NCBI GenBank assembly: GCA_011052165.1 | Contig: DRJN01000186.1 | Coordinates: forward strand, 1 to 5,225 | Source of the DNA: Gammaproteobacteria bacterium | GTDB lineage: Bacteria > Pseudomonadota > Gammaproteobacteria > UBA6429 > Thiohalophilaceae | DNA length: 5,225 bases | Reading direction: 5' to 3' | Shown: piece by piece, positions 1-5,225 of the stretch | How the letters are laid out: the number at the start of each line of letters is the position of its first letter | Numbering within the stretch: the stretch's first letter is position 1 | The notes under the pieces: model-generated | What the model was told of the DNA's origin: nothing | Database searches by the model: none | Seen by the model: only the letters and a program-made list of their open reading frames with translations | Made by a program: the position numbers and the translations under genes

Positions 1-81
1 CCTCATGTGCGCGGTCAGATCCCGCTTCGCAACACTGCGGGTAAGCTGTTCAAGCCAGTTTCCAATAATCGTTTGTGGCAT
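1..81 (-). CDS. N-terminal fragment of an unrecognised protein, cut by the window edge
   Basis: Read on the minus strand from an ATG at 81-79, 27 codons stay open to the first base of the window. The peptide begins MPQTIIGNWLEQLTRSVAKR and continues DLTAHMR. It looks like an ordinary soluble amphipathic N-terminus with no signal peptide or membrane segment. An in-frame stop lies nine codons upstream of this ATG with no other standard start between, so the start choice is forced if the frame is real. No clear Shine-Dalgarno sequence precedes it. AT-rich candidates for a minus-strand -10 lie at 115-121 (TATAGAT) and 154-161 (ATTTTATA on the plus strand), both without a good -35. I do not recognise the family. 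The fragment is too short to exclude a chance open frame. Confidence 0.42.
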   Translation of the reverse strand, partial: MPQTIIGNWLEQLTRSVAKRDLTAHMR

Positions 82-202
82 CAGATTAAGCGTTGATTTG
101 GTTAATTGTTAGCCATCTATAGGCAGAATGACTCGTATTCGTTAAACCCCTGCATTTTATAGCGGCCAGCGGGCAAAAAAGTGTTGGGCTATTGACAGGT
201 TG

Positions 203-406
203 CTAAATAGCTGTTCCAAATACCAGTACACTTTAGGAATTGCCGTTCGTCCTGAGCTTGTCGAAGGAAGCTTGTCGAAGGACAAATAGATTAAGCACTC
301 TATTTACAGCATTTCCACGTTCATAGTTCGACCCTTCGTCAGGCTCAGGACTTCACCACGAACGTGGAAATTCACAAGTGATCTGGTATTTGGAACGCTT
401 ATTTAG
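203..406. repeat. Nested palindromic element with 24-bp terminal inverted repeats
   Basis: The ends 203-226 and 383-406 are inverted repeats matching at 21 of 24 positions, including a perfect 14-bp core (GTTCCAAATACCAG at 213-226 against 383-396). Inside lie two inverted half-sites of a common dispersed repeat: CCTGAGCTTGTCGAAGG (251-267) and its degenerate complement at 333-349 (15 of 17). There is a perfect 12-bp inverted repeat around the second half-site (ATTTCCACGTTC at 311-322 against 360-371) and a small central hairpin (284-289 with 300-305). It encodes no protein. Repeats with the CCTGAGC..GTCGAAGG core are scattered between genes in many proteobacteria. The terminal repeats suggest a non-autonomous, MITE-like unit, but no target-site duplication is obvious. 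Confidence 0.7.
255..282. repeat. Tandem duplication of 14 bp inside the palindromic element
   Basis: AGCTTGTCGAAGGA occurs twice, head to tail and identical, at 255-268 and 269-282. The first copy completes the usual dispersed-repeat half-site; the second is an added copy, which makes the left arm of the element longer than the right. Slippage during replication is the likely origin. Confidence 0.85.
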
Positions 407-491
407 ACTGATTTCTCGTTTCACGGCTGGACAGCGAGCCTCGTTTGATGGGCTTCGAGTTTGTTCTGGAAGCTATGCATGGGGAACCATA

Positions 492-536
492 ACCCTGAAT
501 ATTATACTATACCCTTCAGTTAGTTCAGGGTGAACG
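492..536. repeat. Inverted repeat containing a degenerate dispersed-repeat half-site
   Basis: ACCCTGAA (492-499) is the perfect complement of TTCAGGGT (524-531), with a 24-base AT-rich loop. The segment 511-536 starts CCCTTC and ends TTCAGGGTGAACGG. It resembles the other common form of the half-site seen at 251-267, with the middle bases diverged, so this may be a decayed second copy of that repeat family. Confidence 0.5.
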
Positions 537-549
537 GAATTTACAGAAT

Positions 550-562
550 ACCTGGTCCAGGT
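550..562. repeat. Short perfect palindrome
   Basis: ACCTGGTCCAGGT is a perfect 6-bp inverted repeat around a single central T. It could be a dimeric regulator site or part of the palindrome-rich tract around it. Nothing in the sequence identifies a protein that binds it. Confidence 0.4.
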
Positions 563-605
563 CCGCTCCAGCACCGTTGGCAAGCAAATTGTCATTTTTC
601 GATCA

Positions 606-638
606 CTCACAGGTCATTGTGTTGCTTTACCCTGTGAG
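606..638. repeat. Perfect 8-bp inverted repeat, hairpin candidate
   Basis: CTCACAGG (606-613) pairs perfectly with CCTGTGAG (631-638) across a 17-base loop. No T-run follows, so it does not look like a rho-independent terminator. It lies 164 bp before the first ATG of the broken phosphoesterase gene and next to a larger inverted repeat at 646-716. Confidence 0.5.
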
Positions 639-645
639 CCATGTC

Positions 646-716
646 CCGGCTGGAATGAGCAAGTCAAATCGCTATAGGGTCCTGAGATAAGCGTCCCGGC
701 AATTTGTTCCAGCCGG
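646..716. repeat. Perfect 10-bp inverted repeat upstream of the phosphoesterase gene
   Basis: CCGGCTGGAA (646-655) is the exact complement of TTCCAGCCGG (707-716), enclosing 51 bases that contain a weaker inner pairing (CGCT at 670-673 with AGCG). If transcribed it would form a stem closing a 51-base loop about 50 bases before the likely ribosome binding site of the phosphoesterase gene. It could be a leader RNA structure, a DNA-level palindrome, or a decayed repeat. No known riboswitch core was recognised. Confidence 0.5.
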
Positions 717-801
717 CGACGAAAAGCCAAGGCCAAATGGTGTAACAAACGTACTGGAGAACCGATTCATACAAATACGAAATCTTCGTCAGATCAAGAT
801 C

Positions 802-2310
802 ATGGCGCTCAGCCTGGGCGGGTTCTTGCTCGTTATGTTCAGCACGCTGGCCTGCGCGCGCACGGTTACCGCCATACCTATTCAGTATCTGGTGGTTATC
901 TTTCAGGAAAACGTTTCCTTCGACCACTACTTTGCCAGCTACCCGCATGCCGCCAATCCGGCTGGTGAGCCTGGTTTTACTGCTGCACCCGCCACGCCAT
1001 CGATCAATGGTCTCACGCCTTACCTGCTCAAGCACAACCCGAATCGTGCCAACCCTTTTCGCCTCGCTCGCAGGCGGTAACCTGCGACATGGAGCATGCC
1101 TATGCGGCTGAGCAGCAGGCAGCCAACGCGGGTCTCATGGATCGTTTTGTCGAGACTACCGGGGCGACTTACGGCGACTGTAATCCAACCCAGGTGATGG
1201 GATATTACGATGGCAATACCGTCACGGCGTTGTGGAATTATGCGCAACATTTCGCTATGAGCGATAACTCCTTCGGCACCACCTTCGGACCCTCGACGGT
1301 GGGTGCTCTCAATTTGATTGCGGGACAGACCCACGGTGCCACGCCTGCCAATCTGCCGGATGAAGTCGCTAATGGAAGCGTAATCGGTGATCCGAATCCG
1401 CTCTACGATGATTGCTCGCCGGCGGGCAAACCGGTCGTGGCTATGCGAGGGATCATGTCGGCAACCTGCTCAATGCCGCACACCTTACCTGGGGGGTGGT
1501 TCCAGGGCGGTTTTCGGCCGACCACCCGGGTCAAGGGAAAGGCTGCATGCGGCGCCAGGAGCAGCAATATCGCCGGCCGGAAAATACCCGACTACAGTCC
1601 GCACCACGAACCGTTTCAGTATGCGTCAACCGCCAATCCGCATCATTTGCCGCCGACTACCACGGCCATGATCGGGCGTAGCGATCAGGCCAATCACCAG
1701 TATGATCTACGTGATTTCTGGGTTGCGGCGGATGCCGGCAAGTTGCCGGCGGTGAGTTTTATCAAGGCCAGAATGTACCAGGATGGTCATGCCGGTTATT
1801 CGAACCCGCTCGACGAACAGACTTTCCTGGTGCGTACCTTGAATCAGCTTCAGCGTCTGCCGCAATGGAAGCATATGGCCGTGATCATCGCCTATGACGA
1901 CTCTGACGGCTGGTATGATCACGTACTTGCTCCGATCGTCAACCAGTCCAGTGATCCGAAGTATGATGGTCTGACCCGTCCCGGCGCTTGCGGTCGCGCG
2001 GCCCCCCGGCGCCTATCTTGATCGCTGTGACTACGGTCCGCGTCTGCCGCTGCTGGTGATTTCACCCTGGGCCAGGGAAAACTTCGTTGATCACAGTATT
2101 ACTGACCAATCCTCGATTTTGCGCTTTATTGAGGACAACTGGCGTCTGGGACGCATCGGTGACCAGCCCTTCGATGCCAGGGCTGGTGTGCTCCTGAACC
2201 TGTTTGATTTCCGTGGCGGTGTGCGTATGCGCCGCCTGTTCCTGGATCCTGACAGCGGCGTGCGGGCAGCTCAAAAACGTGGCAGCACCGGCGTACGCAA
2301 CGATGGTTGA
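802..2310 (+). pseudogene. Secreted phosphoesterase / phospholipase C-like protein, broken by four frameshifts
   Basis: Joined across frames, the product is about 500 residues and matches the phosphoesterase family that includes bacterial phospholipases C and AcpA-type acid phosphatases; these cleave phosphate esters outside the cytoplasm. Visible landmarks are a signal peptide (hydrophobic stretch ending LACA, 802-858), the metal-site motif ENVSFDHYF (907-933), GPSTVGALNLIAGQT (1287-1331), SPHHEPFQY (1596-1622), YDDSDGWYDH (1893-1922) and TDQSSILRFIEDNW (2101-2142). The frame shifts by -1 near 1060-1073, by -1 near 1449-1452, by +1 in the six-G run 1491-1496 and by +1 in the six-C run 2002-2007, and ends at the TGA 2308-2310. 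ATG 802 has no good ribosome binding site, and basic codons in the same frame lie upstream (775-801), so the original start was probably earlier. The substrate cannot be told. Family assignment is firm; whether the lesions are real or sequencing errors is open. Confidence 0.88.
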
Positions 2311-2470
2311 TCGAGGTTTGCCAGACCACAGCTTGTGTCAGGGCGTTCATCCATCTGTCACAAAAAATTCACTTTAAAATTAATTCTGATGTCACATAGC
2401 TCTTCTATAGTGGCAGTCCTGTCAGATGTGGGTTGTTGAGTTACCACAGCAATAGAGGTCCCCGGCTTTT

Positions 2471-2498
2471 TTGACAGAGAACCAATGCTTGATAAAGG
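2471..2498 (+). promoter_or_regulatory. Possible sigma-70 promoter for the PEP-CTERM gene
   Basis: A perfect -35 hexamer TTGACA lies at 2471-2476, but the best -10-like sequence (GATAAAGG, 2491-2498) sits only 14-16 bases away and matches poorly. An alternative -10, TATAGT, is at 2406-2411 without a convincing -35. No GG/GC pair with sigma-54 spacing was found, although sigma-54 control is known for some PEP-CTERM genes. The rest of 2311-2556 shows no gene and no clear terminator for the upstream gene. Confidence 0.3.
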
Positions 2499-2542
2499 AA
2501 AGTGTACGAACTAAAACCGTTAACCAAAAATGTACTTTAATC

Positions 2543-2549
2543 AGGAGGG
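2543..2549 (+). promoter_or_regulatory. Strong ribosome binding site that fixes the start of the PEP-CTERM gene
   Basis: AGGAGGG lies 7 bases before ATG 2557. An in-frame ATG exists upstream at 2530, but it has no ribosome binding site and would place this sequence inside the coding region. This decides for 2557 (or the adjacent ATG 2560). Confidence 0.85.
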
Positions 2550-2556
2550 ATTCACT

Positions 2557-3519
2557 ATGATGTTTCAAGTATCAGATCGTTCAGGGAGCAGGACATTGCC
2601 CTATTTTATAATCGCAACAGGGATGTCACTAATATCGTCTCTTACCCATGCGGCAACCGCACAAGCCTATGTTTCACAAGGGCCTTTCGTAACACCAGCA
2701 CCTGGCGCAGCAATTCCGTCCCGTGTCCAGGTGCCTAACAAGGAATACTCAAATCATTTTGATGAAAACAGCATCGGGGTAGCCGATCCTATGCAGATCA
2801 TTGACTGGGATGGCGCTGGTGGGGTCAAGGATAGTTCGGATTTCACGCCTCTGTTTGCCGCTGATCATGAGATTGACGGTATCGCTAACTCTCAGGACGC
2901 ATTGTTCAATTCTGTCAAGGCGAATACCTCGGCATTACTCTTTTCAGTAGAGAATGATGGCAACATATATTCTGAAAGTGTCAATCATGCAGCGGGCATA
3001 TGGGCTAATCCAGGCAGCATTAACGCTATGCATCCGCCTAAAGATGTTGACGGCCTGCAGGTATGGGACGGCGGTAGCAACCGGTTTTCGCTCATGGGGG
3101 ATCCCTCCGGTGTCTCGGTATATAACAACCTGGGTGGAGCAATGGTAACAACGGCCGATATTGCAGGTGCCATTGGGCAACCGAATTTAGCCAGTACTAT
3201 TGATCTCGATGCGTTTATGTTCAATAAGAATAGTGTTGGTGGTTTTAACCTGTTATTCAGCATCGCACCTGTTGCCGGGGTTTTCGATGGCGGGGAAATC
3301 TGGTCATGGGATGGCGTTAATCCTGCTGTATTCCTGAAACATGGAGGCCATGTATGGAATACCGCACATTGTGTTGCATGTGATCTCGGTCTTGCGAGTG
3401 AAAATATCAATGCCCTGGAGGCAGTATCCGCAGTACCTGTACCTGCCGCTGTATGGCTATTTGGTTCAGGTCTGCTTGCTCTGTTCGGCTTAGGTCGGCA
3501 AAAGAAATATCAAGGGTAG
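2557..3519 (+). CDS. Secreted protein with a VPLPA-type PEP-CTERM sorting signal, function unknown
   Basis: The 320-residue product starts with a signal peptide (hydrophobic core about L14-L29, cleavage plausible around A32-A37). It ends with a PEP-CTERM-like tripartite signal: VPVPAAVWLFGSG from V293, a hydrophobic helix to about L312, then a basic tail RQKK (314-317). This matches the VPLPA variant of PEP-CTERM, which is known to be processed by an exosortase that anchors or releases proteins at the envelope, usually alongside exopolysaccharide. The mature domain (about 38-290) is Gly/Asp/Asn-rich and probably beta-rich, with DGLQVWDGG and FDGGEIWSWDG segments that look like an internal half repeat. 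It has a His/Cys cluster, H262, H265, H271, C272 and C275 (HCVAC), not a haem motif because no His follows the second Cys. No exosortase is in the window. The gene stands alone between its own likely promoter and a terminator. Confidence 0.85.
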   Translation: MMFQVSDRSGSRTLPYFIIATGMSLISSLTHAATAQAYVSQGPFVTPAPGAAIPSRVQVPNKEYSNHFDENSIGVADPMQIIDWDGAGGVKDSSDFTPLFAADHEIDGIANSQDALFNSVKANTSALLFSVENDGNIYSESVNHAAGIWANPGSINAMHPPKDVDGLQVWDGGSNRFSLMGDPSGVSVYNNLGGAMVTTADIAGAIGQPNLASTIDLDAFMFNKNSVGGFNLLFSIAPVAGVFDGGEIWSWDGVNPAVFLKHGGHVWNTAHCVACDLGLASENINALEAVSAVPVPAAVWLFGSGLLALFGLGRQKKYQG

Positions 3520-3525
3520 CAGCCT

Positions 3526-3575
3526 AAAAAAAGGGGGGCGTGTATTATCTTTTTTATACACGGCCTCTTTTTCTT
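3526..3575 (+). terminator. Rho-independent terminator after the PEP-CTERM gene
   Basis: CGTGTAT (3539-3545) pairs perfectly with ATACACG (3556-3562) over a T-rich 10-base loop. The stem can extend through the G-run 3533-3538 and CC 3564-3565. It is preceded by an A-run (3526-3532) and followed by CTCTTTTTCTT, so it may work in both directions. It starts 6 bases after the stop codon at 3519. Confidence 0.85.
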
Positions 3576-3645
3576 ACTCAGAACAATCCCTGACGCAGCC
3601 AGCAGATCAGGCTATTCTTAAAATATTCACCTCACCACTGAACTG

Positions 3646-3843
3646 ACCTGGGATTTAACGTAAAATCCTGCCCGCTTTAACCCCAGGTAGCGCCCCGTTA
3701 CAAAGTTGCAAACTTCCCCAAGTCTGCCGTGTGTCTTATCGGCGTGAGAGCAGTCTTCCTGCAACGGGGGCTTGTGCTCGCACTGGCCCCAGTGATCGTT
3801 GCCTTCGATCGAACTGTCCTGGGTTATGCTTAATCCTGATTAA
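3646..3843. other. Noncoding segment dense in complementary arms, possible structured RNA
   Basis: No convincing gene lies between 3520 and 4132. Within it many short arms pair: ACCTGGG 3646-3652 with 3682-3688; GGATTT 3651-3656 with 3663-3668; CCCCGTTACA 3693-3702 with 3760-3769 (9 of 10), enclosing AAGTCTGC 3720-3727 with 3750-3757 (7 of 8) and GCCG 3726-3729 with 3740-3743; CACTGG 3781-3786 with 3789-3794; TTAATC 3830-3835 with 3838-3843. AACCCCAGG (3679-3687) can also close the whole with CCTGGGTT (3818-3825), apart from one bulged C, giving a multi-arm fold of about 150 bases. It does not match 4.5S RNA, RNase P RNA or tmRNA as far as I can see. Strand and transcription are unknown; a decayed repeat cluster is the alternative. 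Confidence 0.35.
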
Positions 3844-3957
3844 TTGTCAACCATTCAGGGACAGAAAAGTGTTGTCAAATCTGGATTCTAACGATTCATT
3901 TTACTATCTGCGTCACACAAGTCAGTGATAATTTTACGAGTTGAAACGGTGGAATTC

Positions 3958-4029
3958 TTGACCTTGGGGGACAAAAGTCCGATCATATACGGCTTTGTAT
4001 GCTGCCGGTTGGCTTTTCATCGTGAAGCC
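3958..4029 (+). promoter_or_regulatory. Possible promoter and leader hairpins upstream of pdhA
   Basis: TTGACC at 3958-3963 resembles a -35 box, but the best AT-rich sequence downstream (CATATAC, 3984-3990) is spaced about 20 bases away. Immediately after come a GGAC-AAAA-GTCC hairpin (3969-3980) and a GGCTT/AAGCC hairpin (4011-4015 with 4025-4029). These could be operator or leader structures. No known riboswitch core was recognised, and no pyruvate-sensing operator could be assigned. Confidence 0.22.
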
Positions 4030-4089
4030 GGGGCCTTAACGACCTCCATAACTCTGGTTTTCAGGCTGGGTTTCGGGGGGACGGAACTG

Positions 4090-4099
4090 TATATATTTT
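4090..4099 (+). promoter_or_regulatory. AT-rich candidate -10 element close to pdhA
   Basis: TATATATTTT sits 34 bases before the pdhA start and stands out against the G-rich sequence just before it (TTTCGGGGGG, 4071-4080). A -35 hexamer at the right distance is not convincing, so an activator-dependent promoter, or none at all, is possible. Confidence 0.28.
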
Positions 4100-4121
4100 A
4101 AGAATTACACAGCTTATCACC

Positions 4122-4128
4122 GAAGGAG
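4122..4128 (+). promoter_or_regulatory. Ribosome binding site of pdhA
   Basis: GAAGGAG lies four bases before ATG 4133, slightly close but strong, and supports this start. The protein begins directly with the conserved N-terminal helix of the family. Confidence 0.8.
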
Positions 4129-4132
4129 CACT

Positions 4133-5143
4133 ATGAACGACGCAGATAAAAAACGTCTGTTGAAGGAAATGATTTTTTTCCGCCGTTTCGAAGATCGGAC
4201 ATTTGAAGCCTATATGGAACGCAAAATTGGTGGCTTTTTACATCTTTATTCCGGACAGGAAGCGGTAGCAACAGGGGTGCTCGAAAAAGCCATGCTCGGC
4301 AAGGGCACCGGTAATGATTACGTGATCACCGGCTACCGTGACCATGTTCATGCGCTCAAGGCCGGTGCGCCTGCGCGCGAAGTGATGGCCGAGCTCTATG
4401 GCAAGGAAACCGGTTCTTCCCGTGGACGCGGGGGTTCCATGCACATTTTTGACCCGTCCGTGAACTTCATGGGCGGCTATGCGCTGGTGGGCCAGCCTTT
4501 TCCGCTGGCTGCCGGTCTGGCGATGGGCTGCAAACACAAGGGTACAAAACAGATCGCCATCTGTTTTCTGGGGGATGGGGCCAATAACCAGGGCACCTTC
4601 CACGAAACCATGAATATGGCAAAAGTCTGGAACTTGCCGGTGCTGTTTGTTTGTGAAAACAACGGTTATGCCATTGGCACCCATATCGATCGTTCCACTG
4701 CCGTTAAGGATCAGTACAAGCGTGTTTGCGCCTATGACATGCAAGCGAGTCAACATGATGGTATGGATATCGAAATCGTTATGGAGGCCGCCGAAAAAGC
4801 CATTGATTTTGTGCGTAGCGGCAAGGGACCGTACTTCATTGAGTTCATGACCTATCGTTTCCGCGGCCATTCCATGTCCGACGCCAAGAGCTATCGGACC
4901 CGTGAGGAAGAAATCGAATGGGAAAAACGTGATCCCATTAAGATTTTCAGCAAACGCTTGATCGAACAAAATTTGCTGACGGAAGACGATATCAAGGCGA
5001 TGAAAAAGGAAATCGATGATGAAATAGAAAATGACATCATCAAGTTTGCGGAAGAAAGTCCCGAGCCGAAAGTCGAAGATCTGAATAAATATGTGCTGGA
5101 TGATCACCCTGATCCACGCTGGATCGGTCCGCTGCAACAGTAA
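4133..5143 (+). CDS. pdhA: Pyruvate dehydrogenase E1 component, alpha subunit
   Basis: The 336-residue product is a full-length thiamine-diphosphate E1 alpha subunit. With E1 beta it decarboxylates pyruvate and passes the acetyl group to the lipoyl arm of E2, feeding acetyl-CoA into the cytoplasmic TCA cycle and lipid synthesis. Visible features are the N-terminal helix with FFRRFEDR, YRDHVHAL (Y68-L75), the RGRGGSMH loop (97-104), the thiamine-binding motif GDGANNQG (G147-D148-G149) ending at N176-N177, and the active-site loop RGHSMSD (R244-D250), in which H246 corresponds to the catalytic His next to the regulatory Ser of mitochondrial E1 alpha. The C-terminus is acidic and helical. Length is normal and the frame is intact. 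The spacing GDG-26 residues-NN fits the family. Branched-chain or acetoin dehydrogenase E1 alpha are the alternatives, but overall similarity favours pyruvate. The beta subunit gene is expected beyond the right edge; at least 82 bp separate it from this stop. Confidence 0.93.
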   Translation: MNDADKKRLLKEMIFFRRFEDRTFEAYMERKIGGFLHLYSGQEAVATGVLEKAMLGKGTGNDYVITGYRDHVHALKAGAPAREVMAELYGKETGSSRGRGGSMHIFDPSVNFMGGYALVGQPFPLAAGLAMGCKHKGTKQIAICFLGDGANNQGTFHETMNMAKVWNLPVLFVCENNGYAIGTHIDRSTAVKDQYKRVCAYDMQASQHDGMDIEIVMEAAEKAIDFVRSGKGPYFIEFMTYRFRGHSMSDAKSYRTREEEIEWEKRDPIKIFSKRLIEQNLLTEDDIKAMKKEIDDEIENDIIKFAEESPEPKVEDLNKYVLDDHPDPRWIGPLQQ

Positions 5144-5163
5144 CCCGGATAAACCACAGGATA

Positions 5164-5220
5164 AGTGCCTTCACGAAATAATGTTCTGTAAAATGCACAG
5201 AAAATCATTTCTAAGGCACT
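5164..5220. repeat. Long imperfect hairpin between pdhA and the next gene
   Basis: The arms 5164-5189 and 5197-5220 pair imperfectly around a 7-base loop. AGTGCCTT (5164-5171) matches AAGGCACT (5213-5220) perfectly and TTCTGT (5184-5189) matches ACAGAA (5197-5202). The bases between pair at most positions. There is no T-run in the visible sequence, so it is not a typical terminator. It could be a small dispersed palindrome or an mRNA-processing or stability element inside a pdh operon. Confidence 0.55.
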
Positions 5221-5225
5221 AACCC

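Noticed and set aside
243..283. CRISPR-like repeat
   Set aside because: The two copies are directly adjacent with no spacer and belong to a dispersed palindromic repeat.
716..760. Resemblance of GACGAAAAGCC to the core of a c-di-GMP (GEMM-I) riboswitch
   Set aside because: The other conserved elements, the GCAAACC segment before it and the GGTAGGTAGC-type tetraloop receptor after it, are absent, and the match itself is imperfect.
664..1035. 123-codon minus-strand open frame overlapping the start of the phosphoesterase gene
   Set aside because: It overlaps conserved coding sequence on the other strand, and the translation is basic, low in pattern and unlike a real family.
1387..1681. Two overlapping plus-strand open frames of about 90 codons
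   Set aside because: The 1412-1681 frame holds only the short genuine piece DHVGNLLNAAHLTWG between two frameshifts; the rest of it and all of the other frame are out-of-frame readings of the phosphoesterase gene.
1060..2010. Programmed ribosomal frameshifting in the phosphoesterase gene
   Set aside because: Four shifts in both directions would be needed and no slippery heptamer with a downstream structure is evident; mutation or sequencing error is simpler.
2405..2430. Possible sigma-54 promoter (TGGCAG) before the PEP-CTERM gene
   Set aside because: The GC dinucleotide needed about 10 bases after the GG is missing; the downstream bases read TCAG instead of a TTGC-type box.
2530..2556. Upstream ATG at 2530 as the start of the PEP-CTERM gene
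   Set aside because: It has no ribosome binding site and would bury the strong AGGAGGG at 2543-2549 in coding sequence; starting at 2557 gives a normal signal peptide.
3681..3928. A 50-codon frame (3681-3833) ending VIVAFDRTVLGYA, and an overlapping GTG-start frame from 3731
   Set aside because: Neither has a ribosome binding site or a recognisable domain, the first has no ATG, and the region is dominated by inverted repeats.
4238..5137. 299-codon open frame on the minus strand inside pdhA
   Set aside because: It is fully antisense to a clearly conserved gene and its translation has no recognisable domain; codon bias of pdhA explains its length.

Overview
The window looks like chromosomal DNA from a gammaproteobacterium. 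That is an inference from three things: a two-subunit-type (alpha/beta) pyruvate dehydrogenase E1 alpha, a secreted protein ending in the VPLPA-type variant of the PEP-CTERM sorting signal, and dispersed 'CCTGAGCTTGTCGAAGG' palindromic repeats. Such gene sets are common in environmental methane, ammonia and sulfur oxidisers, but the sequence alone does not fix the genus.

Layout. Bases 1-81 probably hold the first 27 codons of a divergently transcribed gene on the minus strand that runs off the left edge. Bases 82-768 have no convincing gene but are rich in inverted repeats: a nested, roughly 204-bp palindromic element (203-406), a degenerate repeat half-site (511-536), and several perfect hairpins up to 716. 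Bases 802-2310 encode a secreted phosphoesterase/phospholipase C-like enzyme. Its reading frame is broken by four single-base shifts (-1, -1, +1, +1, net zero), so it is either a recent pseudogene or a locus with sequencing errors at short G/C runs. Bases 2557-3519 encode an intact VPLPA/PEP-CTERM secreted protein of unknown function with a very good ribosome binding site and a rho-independent terminator behind it. Bases 3576-4121 are noncoding; 3646-3843 are unusually dense in complementary segments and could be a structured RNA. Bases 4133-5143 encode intact PdhA. The window ends in a long imperfect hairpin at 5164-5220.

How the genes work together. They do not look like one operon. The phosphoesterase and the PEP-CTERM protein are both exported, but 246 bp and a probable separate promoter lie between them. 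PdhA is central metabolism (pyruvate to acetyl-CoA, with E1 beta, E2 and E3), and its partner genes would be expected just past the right edge. No known defence system, mobile element with a transposase, CRISPR array, tRNA or rRNA is visible. The most unusual material is noncoding: the nested palindrome at 203-406 and the structured segment before pdhA.
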